Shown: in pieces, positions 44,261 to 53,637 of the stretch
How positions within the stretch are numbered: position 1 is the first letter of the stretch
Layout: every line of letters starts with the position of its first letter
NCBI GenBank assembly: GCA_002332905.1
Contig: DDAM01000040.1
Coordinates: 1 to 64,000, forward strand
Source of the DNA: Firmicutes bacterium UBA2058
GTDB lineage: Bacteria > Bacillota > Clostridia > Tissierellales > Sedimentibacteraceae
DNA length: 64,000 nucleotides
Reading direction: 5' to 3'
Position numbers and translations under genes: made by a program
Notes under the pieces: model-generated
Told to the model about the DNA's origin: nothing
Databases searched by the model: none
What the model saw: only the letters and a program-made list of their open reading frames with translations

Positions 44261-45521
44261 AGCTTTTCACCCTTTTTTTATAATTTAAACCCGATAAAAT
44301 AAACACCATTTGGAACATCATAGTATTGTTGAACATACAGCCCTCTCCAAAATTTAAAAAAATAAATAGTATCAATAGCATTTTATATTCATTTTTCACA
44401 TGTTTATATACATAAACTATAAACAATGCAAATAATACAAAACCAACTATTCCATTATATAATAGCACCGCTGAAGCACCATTAACATAATCAAGTGCAA
44501 GCTCTGTCATATTTATTGAATCATACTTACTAATTATTGAATTATCAATAATAAATTTTTTTAAATTTCCATGACCAATTCCAATTATTTTATACATATT
44601 AGGTATTTTATTAAATAAATCAAATCCCCTATATACTCTCAGAGCCGTGGAACCCCCGGGCATAGGTGTTCTGAGAATTTCTAATCTATTCACAATTATG
44701 ACAAATGCGTCAGTTCCTAAAAAAATAATTAATATAATTACCAACAGTACTATAATAATTAGTGTTGATTTTCTTCTATAGTTAAGGGTTAATAAATACA
44801 TAAAGTATATGGCACATAGAATTGCAATCCCCTGCATGGATACGGTTGTCAGTATTGAACAAGATATTATTATTATCTGTAGATATTTTTTATTATTATT
44901 TTTTAAATCATATAAATAAAATACTAATGAGGGAAATAAAAACTGTACAGCATATCCCGGTTCTACAAACACACCACTGGCTCTAAAATAAAACTGCATA
45001 CTGTTGGTATATAAATCTGTGATATCTCTACTTAGATTAAAAGGCAAAACTTTTATAGGTAATATTTTTCTAAATAATAAAAAGAATATAAATTGTAGAG
45101 TTACGTACGCTGCTATATAAAAAGCTATTTTTTTATAAATTTTAATACTATAATCCATATCAACGTATGTAAAATTTACTATTATTATAATAGAATAGAA
45201 AATCCATCTAATTAATCTACTTATAGCTTCCATATTAACGTTATTTTGCAAATTCAAAGATATAAATGTTAATAAAGTACTACACACTAAGTAGAACGCA
45301 AAAAAAATAAAGCAATTATTTATTTTTAGCTTTCTATTATTTAATATTATCAGTGATGTAGTCAACAACAACAATACTTCTGACAAGCTAATACCAGGAA
45401 TACCTGATTCATATTGTAAAAGTACTGGTGACAAGATTACAAAAATAGTATGTAATTTTTGAATATTTGTAACTTTTCTTCCATCATGTTCATGTTGAAA
45501 TATACAAGAATTTTTATTCAT
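44253..45521 (-). CDS. Wzy-like polysaccharide polymerase
   Basis: About 422 residues with 10-12 helices and a large periplasm-facing loop (about 280-340: RLEILRTPMPGGSTALRVYRG then IIGIGHGNLKKF), the usual Wzy layout. Wzy proteins are poorly conserved, so the call rests on topology and position between glycosyltransferase genes. ATG 45521 has AGGGA upstream. Confidence 0.8.
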   Translation of the reverse strand: MNKNSCIFQHEHDGRKVTNIQKLHTIFVILSPVLLQYESGIPGISLSEVLLLLTTSLIILNNRKLKINNCFIFFAFYLVCSTLLTFISLNLQNNVNMEAISRLIRWIFYSIIIIVNFTYVDMDYSIKIYKKIAFYIAAYVTLQFIFFLLFRKILPIKVLPFNLSRDITDLYTNSMQFYFRASGVFVEPGYAVQFLFPSLVFYLYDLKNNNKKYLQIIIISCSILTTVSMQGIAILCAIYFMYLLTLNYRRKSTLIIIVLLVIILIIFLGTDAFVIIVNRLEILRTPMPGGSTALRVYRGFDLFNKIPNMYKIIGIGHGNLKKFIIDNSIISKYDSINMTELALDYVNGASAVLLYNGIVGFVLFALFIVYVYKHVKNEYKMLLILFIFLNFGEGCMFNNTMMFQMVFILSGLNYKKRVKSYD

Positions 45522-45539
45522 AAACAAATTCCCTAAACT

Positions 45540-46571
45540 TTATATGTATTTTTTTATTTGATCAACTATCATTTTATTATTTTTACTAACATCAATATTT
45601 GATTTATACTTTATAACATTTTGCTTATAAACGTTATAATTTTTCTTTACTTCTATTAATCCATCATAAAAATTATTATCACATACACCAATACCGGTGC
45701 TTTCTATTATCTCTACTAATGGTAAGTTTTCAGAAGCAACTACCGGTAATTCCTCGTATATAAATTCATATATTTTCCCGGATGCACAATACTTGTAATT
45801 TGTATTTTTAGCACAATAACTTACTATACCAACGTCAACATTATTCAGCACATACTTTAGTTCATAACTTTTTAATTTGCCTAAAATAGTTATATTTTTA
45901 ATACTATTTTTATTAATTATCTCTTGAAAAAATTCTAAATCTTCATTTGAAGAAGTACCTGCAATAAATAATTCAAACTCGTTTCCTAATCTTGACATAC
46001 ACTCAACTAATTTATCAGTAAGATTATCCGGACTGAACCCTGATGTTGCAACAATTTTAAAGGTATCTTTACTAAATAATTTATCATATTTAATCTGTAT
46101 ATTTTCAATAGAATTATTGTCATATTCAAGTTTTCTTATATTTTCATATACTAAAGGAGTTTCTTTCAATTTAAAATAGTCTTTCATTATATTGGCTCTA
46201 TATATATTTGCACAAATTACTATATCTGCTTTTTTTATCATAATCTTCTCAAATATGCAGCCAATTTTTGTAACTGTACGGATTTGTTCTTCGATTAAGT
46301 ACAGCTCTCTAACATCAAGTATTATATGCTTAGGTCTTTTAAGAAAATTTATAATTAAACCAGGTATAACTGCTTTTCTATTATCTATAAAGAGAATATC
46401 AACATTATTTATTTTCATAGCTTTTTTTACAGATTTAAAAATATATTTAAAATAGCTTATTCTATTGTTTGTTATTGCTGTAGTTTCACCAATATCTTCT
46501 GCTATTTTAATTAATTCTCTTAATCTTCCATCATATTCAACCTGAGCGTTAGATATTAGTACTACCTTCAT
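45540..46571 (-). CDS. glycosyltransferase, GT4-like
   Basis: About 343 residues. N-terminus MKVVLISNAQVEYDGRLREL; donor domain with FKIVATSGFSPDNLTDKL and GKIYEFIYEELPVVASENLPLVE, similar to GT4 enzymes acting on lipid-linked intermediates. ATG 46571 has GAGG six bases upstream (GTG at 46583 overlaps the site). Overlaps the end of the Gfo/Idh/MocA gene by 23 bp. Confidence 0.82.
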   Translation of the reverse strand: MKVVLISNAQVEYDGRLRELIKIAEDIGETTAITNNRISYFKYIFKSVKKAMKINNVDILFIDNRKAVIPGLIINFLKRPKHIILDVRELYLIEEQIRTVTKIGCIFEKIMIKKADIVICANIYRANIMKDYFKLKETPLVYENIRKLEYDNNSIENIQIKYDKLFSKDTFKIVATSGFSPDNLTDKLVECMSRLGNEFELFIAGTSSNEDLEFFQEIINKNSIKNITILGKLKSYELKYVLNNVDVGIVSYCAKNTNYKYCASGKIYEFIYEELPVVASENLPLVEIIESTGIGVCDNNFYDGLIEVKKNYNVYKQNVIKYKSNIDVSKNNKMIVDQIKKYI

Positions 46572-47583
46572 AATTATCCTCACTTTGTTTATATGCAGTT
46601 AATATAATATTTAAAGCCTTACGACCTTCCTGTCCGTTTATATATGGCTCTCTGTTATCATTAACAGCATCTATAAAATCCTTGTATAATGGTGTATGAC
46701 CTTTTCCATATACATTATCTACATCTGAACTATCATCTATATCATCATATTCTCTTTTATCAGCAAAATCCCAAGTTTGAATTTTATTCACTGCTAAACC
46801 ACCAATAACTACAGTACCTTTTTCACCAAATAAACTTAAGGTTTCTTCTAGGTTTTTTGGATAAACACATGCACTGCCTTCTACTATACCAATAGTTTTA
46901 TTTTTAAATCTTATCAGCATAGCACCAAAATCTTCCATTTTAATATTTCTTAGGAACGTGTCTTTTTCACAATATACTCTTTCTATTTCACTACCAACCA
47001 TCCATTGCAATAAATCTATGTTATGGATACATTGATTCATAAGAGTTCCCCCGTCTAATTCTTTTGTACCTCTCCAAGGTGCTTGATTATAATAATTTTG
47101 ATCTCTTGTCCATAATATTCTTGCAGTGACATTTATTATTTTACCAAAACGACCTTCTTCTAATGCACGTCTAAGCTTTTGTATTGGAGGATTAAATCTA
47201 TTTTGATGGCATACACCAACTTTCAAACATTTTTCTTTAGCTAATTCATTTATTTTATCTGCATCTTCTACTGTCATGGCCATTGGTTTTTCAATCAATA
47301 TGTGCTTCCCTGCATTTAAACAATCTAAAGCAATCTTAGCATGATAACCACTTTCTGTTAAAATTGAAACACATTCTATATTTTCTTTTTCTAACATTTC
47401 TTTATAATTTGAATAAACATTTACTATTTCATTTACTTTTTCTTCATATTGGTTTTTTCTTTCTATGGCTCTACTTTCTATAATATCACATACTGAAACT
47501 AATTTACACATATTATAGTTAAGTAGTAAAGCATCAATATGATTTTTTGAAATTCTTCCACAACCAATAATTGCAAAATTCAT
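46549..47583 (-). CDS. Gfo/Idh/MocA oxidoreductase, WbpB/WlbA-like
   Basis: About 344 residues. Rossmann start NFAIIGCGRISKNHIDALLL, EKPMAMTVEDA with the catalytic lysine (near 94), GVCHQNRFNPPIQKLR, and the NQCIHNIDLLQWMVGSEI histidine block. WbpB/WlbA oxidise C3 of UDP-GlcNAc-uronic acid; with the aminotransferase and acetyltransferase genes next upstream it would build a 3-acetamido uronic acid. ATG 47583 is set by GGAGG six bases upstream; the open frame extends to 47616. A promoter (47769-47798) and hairpin leader (47627-47674) precede it, so this may be the start of a sub-operon. Confidence 0.87.
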   Translation of the reverse strand: MNFAIIGCGRISKNHIDALLLNYNMCKLVSVCDIIESRAIERKNQYEEKVNEIVNVYSNYKEMLEKENIECVSILTESGYHAKIALDCLNAGKHILIEKPMAMTVEDADKINELAKEKCLKVGVCHQNRFNPPIQKLRRALEEGRFGKIINVTARILWTRDQNYYNQAPWRGTKELDGGTLMNQCIHNIDLLQWMVGSEIERVYCEKDTFLRNIKMEDFGAMLIRFKNKTIGIVEGSACVYPKNLEETLSLFGEKGTVVIGGLAVNKIQTWDFADKREYDDIDDSSDVDNVYGKGHTPLYKDFIDAVNDNREPYINGQEGRKALNIILTAYKQSEDNYEGSTNI

Positions 47584-47626
47584 ATATTCCTCCATTTTGT
47601 TGCATTTCGACATCACATAATCTCAT

Positions 47627-47674
47627 AAGAATCATTTTACAATTCTTCCAAAGTAGATATAGCTATTTACTTTG
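47627..47674 (-). promoter_or_regulatory. hairpin leader upstream of the WbpB-like gene (site C)
   Basis: On the minus strand CAAAGTA/TACTTTG (47674-47649) is followed at once by AAGAAT/ATTCTT (47647-47627). The second hairpin begins TTGGAAGAAT, shared with hairpin 2 of site B (31961), and the upstream AGAGTGAAAAAATACTTTACAC resembles hairpin 1 there in degenerate form. The rest of the 47617-47880 gap holds only a promoter candidate. Confidence 0.5.
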
Positions 47675-47768
47675 TGTAAAGTATTTTTTCACTCTTTTCT
47701 CTTATACAATTTATTACTTGTTCTATCGAATACGTATATTTTTATAGAATTTTTTGTACTTACATAAT

Positions 47769-47798
47769 AGTATAGATTAAACAGAACACTTAACACAA
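47769..47798 (-). promoter_or_regulatory. internal promoter candidate of the glycan operon
   Basis: Minus-strand TTGTGT (47798-47793) and TATACT (47774-47769) with an 18-base spacer, in the only long gap (264 bp) of the operon. It would drive the WbpB-like gene and the genes towards rfbB. Confidence 0.45.
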
Positions 47799-47880
47799 CT
47801 TACATCTGATTACCTAAAGATATACAAACACATATTATCATGTAATTAACATCTTTTATTAATAAACGTCAACAGTTGTA

Positions 47881-48459
47881 CTATATAATTTGTTCAAGCT
47901 GATTACTAACTATTTTATATTCTAATGAACACTTAGGACAAGTAGTATGATCTAAATCAACATTAAGTGTTTCTCCGCATTTACATACCCACCCTATTTG
48001 TTTAGCTGGTACTCCTACAACTAATGCAAAATCTGGTACATCTTTGCTTACAACAGCTCCTGCACCAACTAATGCATATTTTCCAACAGTATTTCCACAT
48101 AATATTGTAGCATTCGCGCCAATTGATGCACCCTTTTTTATTACTGTATTTTTAAAATCATTTTTTCTTTCTATAAAGCTACGTGGATTAATAACATTTG
48201 TAAATACACATGATGGTCCTAAAAAAACATTATCTTCACAAATAACACCTGTATAAAGCGCAACATTATTTTTTATTTTTACGTTGTTGCCTACTATTAC
48301 TCCACCTTCTATGAAAACATTTTGACCTATATTACAATTATCACCAATAATACAACCATTCATCAAGTTGCAAAATTGCCATACTTTTGTATTTTTTCCT
48401 ATTTCGACATTATTGCCAACTATACTTGATTTATGTATAAAATATTTTTCGTTATTCAT
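47881..48459 (-). CDS. hexapeptide-repeat N-acetyltransferase, WbpD/WlbB-like
   Basis: About 192 residues. Left-handed beta-helix with many [IV]G-x4 turns (VGNNVEIGKNTKVW to VGAGAVVSKDVPDFALVVGVPAK), closing with a small zinc-ribbon-like tail CKCGETL...CPKCS, as in many WlbB-type enzymes. It would acetylate the 3-amino group installed by the adjacent aminotransferase. ATG 48459 is preceded by GAGG; the frame extends four codons further to a TTG. Three bases overlap the stop region of the aminotransferase gene. Confidence 0.88.
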   Translation of the reverse strand: MNNEKYFIHKSSIVGNNVEIGKNTKVWQFCNLMNGCIIGDNCNIGQNVFIEGGVIVGNNVKIKNNVALYTGVICEDNVFLGPSCVFTNVINPRSFIERKNDFKNTVIKKGASIGANATILCGNTVGKYALVGAGAVVSKDVPDFALVVGVPAKQIGWVCKCGETLNVDLDHTTCPKCSLEYKIVSNQLEQII

Positions 48460-48460
48460 T

Positions 48461-49654
48461 TTATACCTCAAATTTATTGATAGTATCGATTATATAATCA
48501 ACTTCTTTATCAGTTAATTCTGCAAACATTGGAATTGCAAGCGAATTATTTGACAAACTCTCTGCATTAGGCATATCTCCAATTTTATATCCTAATTCTT
48601 TATAAACTTCTTGTAAATGTAATGGTATTGGGAAATATATTCCTGTTGTAATACTATTATCAGCTAAATATTTTCTTAATTGTTCTCTCTTATCACATTT
48701 TATAACATATACATAATATATATGTTTATTTGTATTTGCTACATATGGTAAACATATATGTTTATTTGTTATCATTGTATCGTATTTATGAGCAATTTTT
48801 TTACGTTTTTTATTCCATTCATCTAAATACTTTAATTTTACTCTTAAGATAGCTGCTTGTATTTCATCAAGTCTTGAATTATATCCAATCATAAAGTTAA
48901 AATATTTAGGTTGATTACCGTCAAAATCTATATCATATTGGTTTAAATCTAAATTGTTTAGTTTATGGTAAGCAAACTGACCATCTAATCCACTTCCATG
49001 CACTCTCAATCCACGACATATTCTTGCATAGGCTTCATTATTTGTTGTAATTATTCCACCATCGCCAGCACAGCCTAAATTCTTTGTAGGAAAGAATGAA
49101 AAACACCCTATGTCTCCCATTGAACCTGCTTTTTTACCATTAAATTCACAGCCAGCGGCTTGAGCAGAATCCTCTATAACTTTTAAATTAAATTTTTGAG
49201 CTATAAGATTAATTTCATCCATATTGGCACATTGACCATATAAATGTATAGGAATAATTGCCTTTGTTTTTAACGTTATTCTTTCTTCTATTTCCTTTGA
49301 GTTAAGAACATATGTATCTTTATCACAATCTACAAAAACAGGGGTTGCTCCAACGGCTGAAATTGCTTCTGAAGTTGCAAAGAAACTCATAGCACATGTT
49401 ATTACTTCATCACCAGCTTTAATGCCTATTGCCTTAAGAGCAATGACTAAAGCATCTGTGCCATTGCCAACAGAAATAGCATACTTAACTCCACTATACT
49501 GAGCAAATTCTTTTTCAAATTGTTGTACATTCTCACCCATTATATACTTTCCAGATTTTAAAACATCTAAAACAACTTTATTTACTTCATTTTCTATACT
49601 ATCATACTGACGACTTATATTCATTAAAGTTATTATATCATTCTTATCATTCAT
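48461..49654 (-). CDS. DegT-family aminotransferase, WbpE/WlbC-like
   Basis: 397 residues. Aspartate in KVIEDSAQAAGCEF (D162), PLP lysine K191 in FFPTKNLGCAGDGG. Belongs with the WbpB-like oxidase and WbpD-like acetyltransferase as the middle step (3-keto to 3-amino sugar nucleotide). Start uncertain: ATG 49654 and ATG 49624 both lack a strong ribosome site, which suggests coupling to the dehydrogenase gene ten bases upstream. Confidence 0.87.
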   Translation of the reverse strand: MNDKNDIITLMNISRQYDSIENEVNKVVLDVLKSGKYIMGENVQQFEKEFAQYSGVKYAISVGNGTDALVIALKAIGIKAGDEVITCAMSFFATSEAISAVGATPVFVDCDKDTYVLNSKEIEERITLKTKAIIPIHLYGQCANMDEINLIAQKFNLKVIEDSAQAAGCEFNGKKAGSMGDIGCFSFFPTKNLGCAGDGGIITTNNEAYARICRGLRVHGSGLDGQFAYHKLNNLDLNQYDIDFDGNQPKYFNFMIGYNSRLDEIQAAILRVKLKYLDEWNKKRKKIAHKYDTMITNKHICLPYVANTNKHIYYVYVIKCDKREQLRKYLADNSITTGIYFPIPLHLQEVYKELGYKIGDMPNAESLSNNSLAIPMFAELTDKEVDYIIDTINKFEV

Positions 49655-49663
49655 AACAAAATT

Positions 49664-50986
49664 CTATATTCCTACTCCATAATATTTAAATTTTCTACTA
49701 ATTTCATCTTCTTTTTTAGCAAATACATTCCTTAAATCAAAAAAGTAATTATCTTTCATTGTACTATTTATTTTATCTAAATCAAGTCCTCTGAATTGCA
49801 CCCATTCTGTTATTAAAACTATTGCATCTGCATTTTTGCTCACTTCGTATTCATCAGCCATGTACTTAATATTTTTTTCTATATCTTGTAATCTCCATTT
49901 TGCTTCTTTAACACCTTGCGGGCAATAAGCTTGAATACTAGCACCATTTTTAACTAATCCTCTTATTATATCAATTGATGGTGCTTCTCTCATATCATCA
50001 GTTTCTGGTTTGAATGATAAACCAAGTATTCCGACAGTTTTACCGGATACATCACCCATAACATTAATTATTTTTTCTACCATCTTGTTTTTTTGCTTTT
50101 CATTTGCTTTTATGGCAGCACTTATTACCATCATTTCTTCATCATGCTCTTGAGCTATATTGACAATTGCCCTGGTATCTTTAGGAAAACAACTTCCACC
50201 ATATCCAGGACCTGCATGTAAAAATTTAGGTGATATTCTTCCATCCATACCCATTGCTCTAGCTATTTCCTGTACATTTGCACCAACCTTTTCGGCAAGT
50301 AATGCTATTTCATTAATAAATGATATTTTAACAGCTAAAAACGCGTTTGATGCATATTTTATCATTTCAGCAGTTTCAATATTCGTATATACTATTGGAG
50401 GTTGATTTATGTTAAACAAGCCATAAATATCTGACATAATCTTTTTAGCTTTTTCAGTTTCAGAACCTATTATTATTCTATCAGGATTTGAAAAATCTTT
50501 TATTGCTTTACCTTCTCTTAAAAATTCCGGATTTGATACAATATCAAAGGAACAATCAACATTTCTATCCCTTAATATATCATCGACAACACGTTTTATT
50601 TTTTGTCCTGTACCTACTGGAACAGTAGATTTTGTTACTATAACTTTATAATCATTCATATGTAATGCAATGCTCTTTGCGGCTTCTATAACATAATGTA
50701 AATCTGCACTACCATCTTCATTTGACGGAGTACCAACAGCTATAAAGATGACATCTGAGTCTGAAACGATTTCTTTTATATCAGCTGTAAAAAATAATCT
50801 TTTATTCTCAATGTTCTTTTTTAAAATTTCTTCTAATCCTGGTTCATATATAGGTGACTTACCGCATTTTAAATTCTTAATCTTATCTTCCGATATATCC
50901 ATACATGTAACTTTAAGACCAAATTCTGATAAAACTACCCCTTGTACTAATCCTACATATCCAGTTCCAACAATTCCTATGTTCAT
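49664..50986 (-). CDS. UDP-glucose 6-dehydrogenase
   Basis: 440 residues. NAD-binding GTGYVGLVQG (7-16), VTKSTVPVGTG, SNPEFLREGKAI (151-162), K210 and the nucleophile C266 in GPGYGGSCFPKDT. The PEFLREG block is of the UDP-glucose (TuaD/Ugd) type; WbpA/WecC enzymes acting on HexNAc have a different block there. So the product should be UDP-glucuronic acid, which makes the identity of the sugar entering the following WbpE/D/B-like steps an open question. Confidence 0.92.
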   Translation of the reverse strand: MNIGIVGTGYVGLVQGVVLSEFGLKVTCMDISEDKIKNLKCGKSPIYEPGLEEILKKNIENKRLFFTADIKEIVSDSDVIFIAVGTPSNEDGSADLHYVIEAAKSIALHMNDYKVIVTKSTVPVGTGQKIKRVVDDILRDRNVDCSFDIVSNPEFLREGKAIKDFSNPDRIIIGSETEKAKKIMSDIYGLFNINQPPIVYTNIETAEMIKYASNAFLAVKISFINEIALLAEKVGANVQEIARAMGMDGRISPKFLHAGPGYGGSCFPKDTRAIVNIAQEHDEEMMVISAAIKANEKQKNKMVEKIINVMGDVSGKTVGILGLSFKPETDDMREAPSIDIIRGLVKNGASIQAYCPQGVKEAKWRLQDIEKNIKYMADEYEVSKNADAIVLITEWVQFRGLDLDKINSTMKDNYFFDLRNVFAKKEDEISRKFKYYGVGI

Positions 50987-51057
50987 CTTTTACACCTCCA
51001 AAATATATAAGTATTTCAATATCATGTAATATATAGACAAGATTATCTATCTTAACA

Positions 51058-52329
51058 TTATTTTTTATCAACTGTAGACTCTATAACATTTTCTAATTGT
51101 TTAGTTAAGTAATTAAAATCATAAGCTTCTGCACCTTTTTTTGAGTTTTCAGAATATTTAGCTAAATCTGTCTCATTCATATTAATTATATCTATAATAC
51201 TGCGCATTACGTCCTCTGTGTTTTTGCTATTAACTGCTATTTCACAATCAAACTTTTTAAGAACACTATAATTCATATCTATATTGGTAATAATTGGTTT
51301 TCCCGATGCTAAATACTCAAATAATTTATTTTGACTACTTCCGTATTTAAATACATTTACTTTATCATTATAAAATAATAAATTTAGATTTGATTTACTT
51401 AATATATATGGAATATATTTTTTATCAACTGCACCTTTGAATATAACGTTATCTATTTTTTCAATCTTACATCTTTCAATCAAAGATTCTTTATCTGTTC
51501 CATCACCATAAATCAAAAATTTAATATTATTGTACTTTGCAGAGTTACTAAATAATTTTGCAACATTAATAACATTTTCAATACTATTAAATTTTCGTAT
51601 TGCCCCTGTATATATGATTTTAAATGATTTCTCATCATTCAAATCTTCGTCATCAAGTATATAATCATTTAAATTGTAATAATACTCTTTTAAATCAACA
51701 CCATTATTTATATGATATACATTATCTATATTGACATTTTTATTCCAACCTTTATCAATTATATAGTCTTTTCCACCTTCCATAGTAAAGATTAGGCTAT
51801 CTGCTTTTTTATATATCCAGTGTTCACCCATATATAATAGTTTGGTAAACAATGCATTAGGTTTAATTTTATCTAATTCTACTAATGTCAAGGGCCATAA
51901 GTCCCTCACTTCGCATATACAAGGTATTTTATATTTTCTTGCTAATTTTAATCCGACTAATAGTGTCAATGGATGTACAGATGAAGCATATATTATATCC
52001 GGTTTTTTATTATTTTTATTAAATATTTTACCTACTTTATACATGTTTATATAAAATTTAACCATATTTTTAACTCTTGATGATTCATTACCGCTATAAC
52101 CTGATGTTTTTATAAATACATATGATATATTATTTGTCATATTTTCTTTATAAAGCTTATCATCGTCAATGTCTACAATCTTGTTTGTGTTATGCACAGT
52201 ATTAGCACAAAATATTGTCGCATTATATCCATCTTTTATTAAATTTTCTGCAAACCAAAAATGTCTTCCACCTTTATCAAAAAAAGTGTCCGTTGCGTAG
52301 TGATTCAAAATCCAAATATTCTTTTTCAT
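51058..52329 (-). CDS. glycosyltransferase, GT4 (WbuB-like)
   Basis: 423 residues. N-terminal NIWILNHYATDTFFDKGGRH is typical of transferases acting early on amino-sugar-primed lipid carriers; the donor side has FKIIYTGAIRKFNSIENVI and KLFEYLASGKPIITNID. Lying next to the bacillosamine genes it may add the second sugar on diNAcBac-PP-undecaprenol; inference. Confidence 0.85.
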   Translation of the reverse strand: MKKNIWILNHYATDTFFDKGGRHFWFAENLIKDGYNATIFCANTVHNTNKIVDIDDDKLYKENMTNNISYVFIKTSGYSGNESSRVKNMVKFYINMYKVGKIFNKNNKKPDIIYASSVHPLTLLVGLKLARKYKIPCICEVRDLWPLTLVELDKIKPNALFTKLLYMGEHWIYKKADSLIFTMEGGKDYIIDKGWNKNVNIDNVYHINNGVDLKEYYYNLNDYILDDEDLNDEKSFKIIYTGAIRKFNSIENVINVAKLFSNSAKYNNIKFLIYGDGTDKESLIERCKIEKIDNVIFKGAVDKKYIPYILSKSNLNLLFYNDKVNVFKYGSSQNKLFEYLASGKPIITNIDMNYSVLKKFDCEIAVNSKNTEDVMRSIIDIINMNETDLAKYSENSKKGAEAYDFNYLTKQLENVIESTVDKK

Positions 52330-52355
52330 TTATATTAATTATTGTTACTCCTTGA

Positions 52356-53018
52356 TTAATACTTATTATTATTTTTTATACTTTTACATGGATTACCATA
52401 TGCTATTATATTATCATCAATGTTTTTAGTAACAACAGCTCCAGCTCCTACAATACAATTTTTTCCAACCTTTGTCCCTAATGTCACAATTACCCCATCA
52501 TCTATGAGTGAATTTTCCCCAATTGTAACTCCTCCTGATAAAACAACTCCTGACGCTAAATAGACATGATTACAAATAACATTATCATGATTAACTTGTG
52601 AACCTGTATTAACTACAACATTATCTCCTATAATTGGATTAGGAGTAATTAGACATCCACATTCTATTAATACACCTTTTCCAATTTTTGCATTCTTGGA
52701 TATAACAGCATTTGGATGAATAATATTAACTGCTTCCCAACCATTTTTAACAAAATATTCAAAACAACTTTTTCTATACTTCATATTGCCAAATGAAATA
52801 AAAAATTTATTTGTTTTATATTTAACTTTGATTTCATCTAATTTATCCAAATCATTATAATTAGCTAATATAGGTATATCATGTACAATAGTACCTACTT
52901 TATCTGAATCGCTATCAACAATTCCCACTATATCATAAACTCCTTGCTCAATTGTGTTATACAAGACAACATTACAATGTTGTCCACAACCTACTAAAAT
53001 AATTTTCTCTTTTTTCAT
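52356..53018 (-). CDS. pglD: NeuD/PglD-like sugar O/N-acetyltransferase
   Basis: 220 residues. N-terminal nucleotide-binding fold (ILVGCGQHCNVV), then a left-handed beta-helix with catalytic histidine in SQVNHDNVICNHVYLASG (near 142) and GAGAVVTKNIDDN. With PglE and PglF it would acetylate C4-amino of UDP-4-amino-sugar to UDP-diNAc-bacillosamine. AGGAG precedes the ATG. Confidence 0.88.
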   Translation of the reverse strand: MKKEKIILVGCGQHCNVVLYNTIEQGVYDIVGIVDSDSDKVGTIVHDIPILANYNDLDKLDEIKVKYKTNKFFISFGNMKYRKSCFEYFVKNGWEAVNIIHPNAVISKNAKIGKGVLIECGCLITPNPIIGDNVVVNTGSQVNHDNVICNHVYLASGVVLSGGVTIGENSLIDDGVIVTLGTKVGKNCIVGAGAVVTKNIDDNIIAYGNPCKSIKNNNKY

Positions 53019-53030
53019 ACTATCTCCTGC

Positions 53031-53636
53031 TTAATTATTGCCGTTAAAATCCTCCATGCAAACTTCATCACTTTGATTTATACCATCTCTTTCAAAGACT
53101 TTTCCGAAAGTTTTTATAAAAATCTGAATATCATTAAAAAAGGTCACATTTTTTGAATAGTAATAATCATATTTGAATTTTTGTTCCCAAGTTATTGCAT
53201 TTCTTCCGTTAACCTGTGCCAAACCTGTCAATCCAGGTTTAATATCATGTCTATGTCTTTGTTCATCATTATATAGAGCTAAATACTCAACTAAAAGTGG
53301 TCTTGGTCCAACAATACTCATATCACCTTTTAATATATTCAACAATTCTGGCAATTCATCTAAACTTGTAGAACGAAGACATTTGCCAAACTTAGTTAAT
53401 CTCTCGCTATCAGGCAATAATTCACCTAATTTATCTTTTTTATCTGTCATAGTTCTGAACTTATACATAGTAAATATTTTTTCATTTAATCCAGGTCTTT
53501 TTTGTTTAAATATAACTGGACTTCCTAATTTTATCCTAACAAGTATTGCTACAATTAGCATAATTGGACTTAATATTATTAATGCTATAAAAGATAATGC
53601 GAAATCTAATATTCTTTTAATATACTTTCTGTACAT
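53031..53636 (-). CDS. pglC: PglC-like phosphoglycosyl transferase (monotopic)
   Basis: 201 residues, the small PglC size. Re-entrant N-terminal membrane segment (about 11-32), QKRPGLNEKIFTMYKFRTMT, catalytic Asp-Glu in STSLDELPELLN, SIVGPRPL and KPGLTGLAQVNGRN. It transfers a phospho-sugar, probably diNAcBac phosphate, to undecaprenyl phosphate and so starts the lipid-linked glycan. It lies between pglD and pglE. Confidence 0.93.
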   Translation of the reverse strand: MYRKYIKRILDFALSFIALIILSPIMLIVAILVRIKLGSPVIFKQKRPGLNEKIFTMYKFRTMTDKKDKLGELLPDSERLTKFGKCLRSTSLDELPELLNILKGDMSIVGPRPLLVEYLALYNDEQRHRHDIKPGLTGLAQVNGRNAITWEQKFKYDYYYSKNVTFFNDIQIFIKTFGKVFERDGINQSDEVCMEDFNGNN

Positions 53637-53637
53637 T

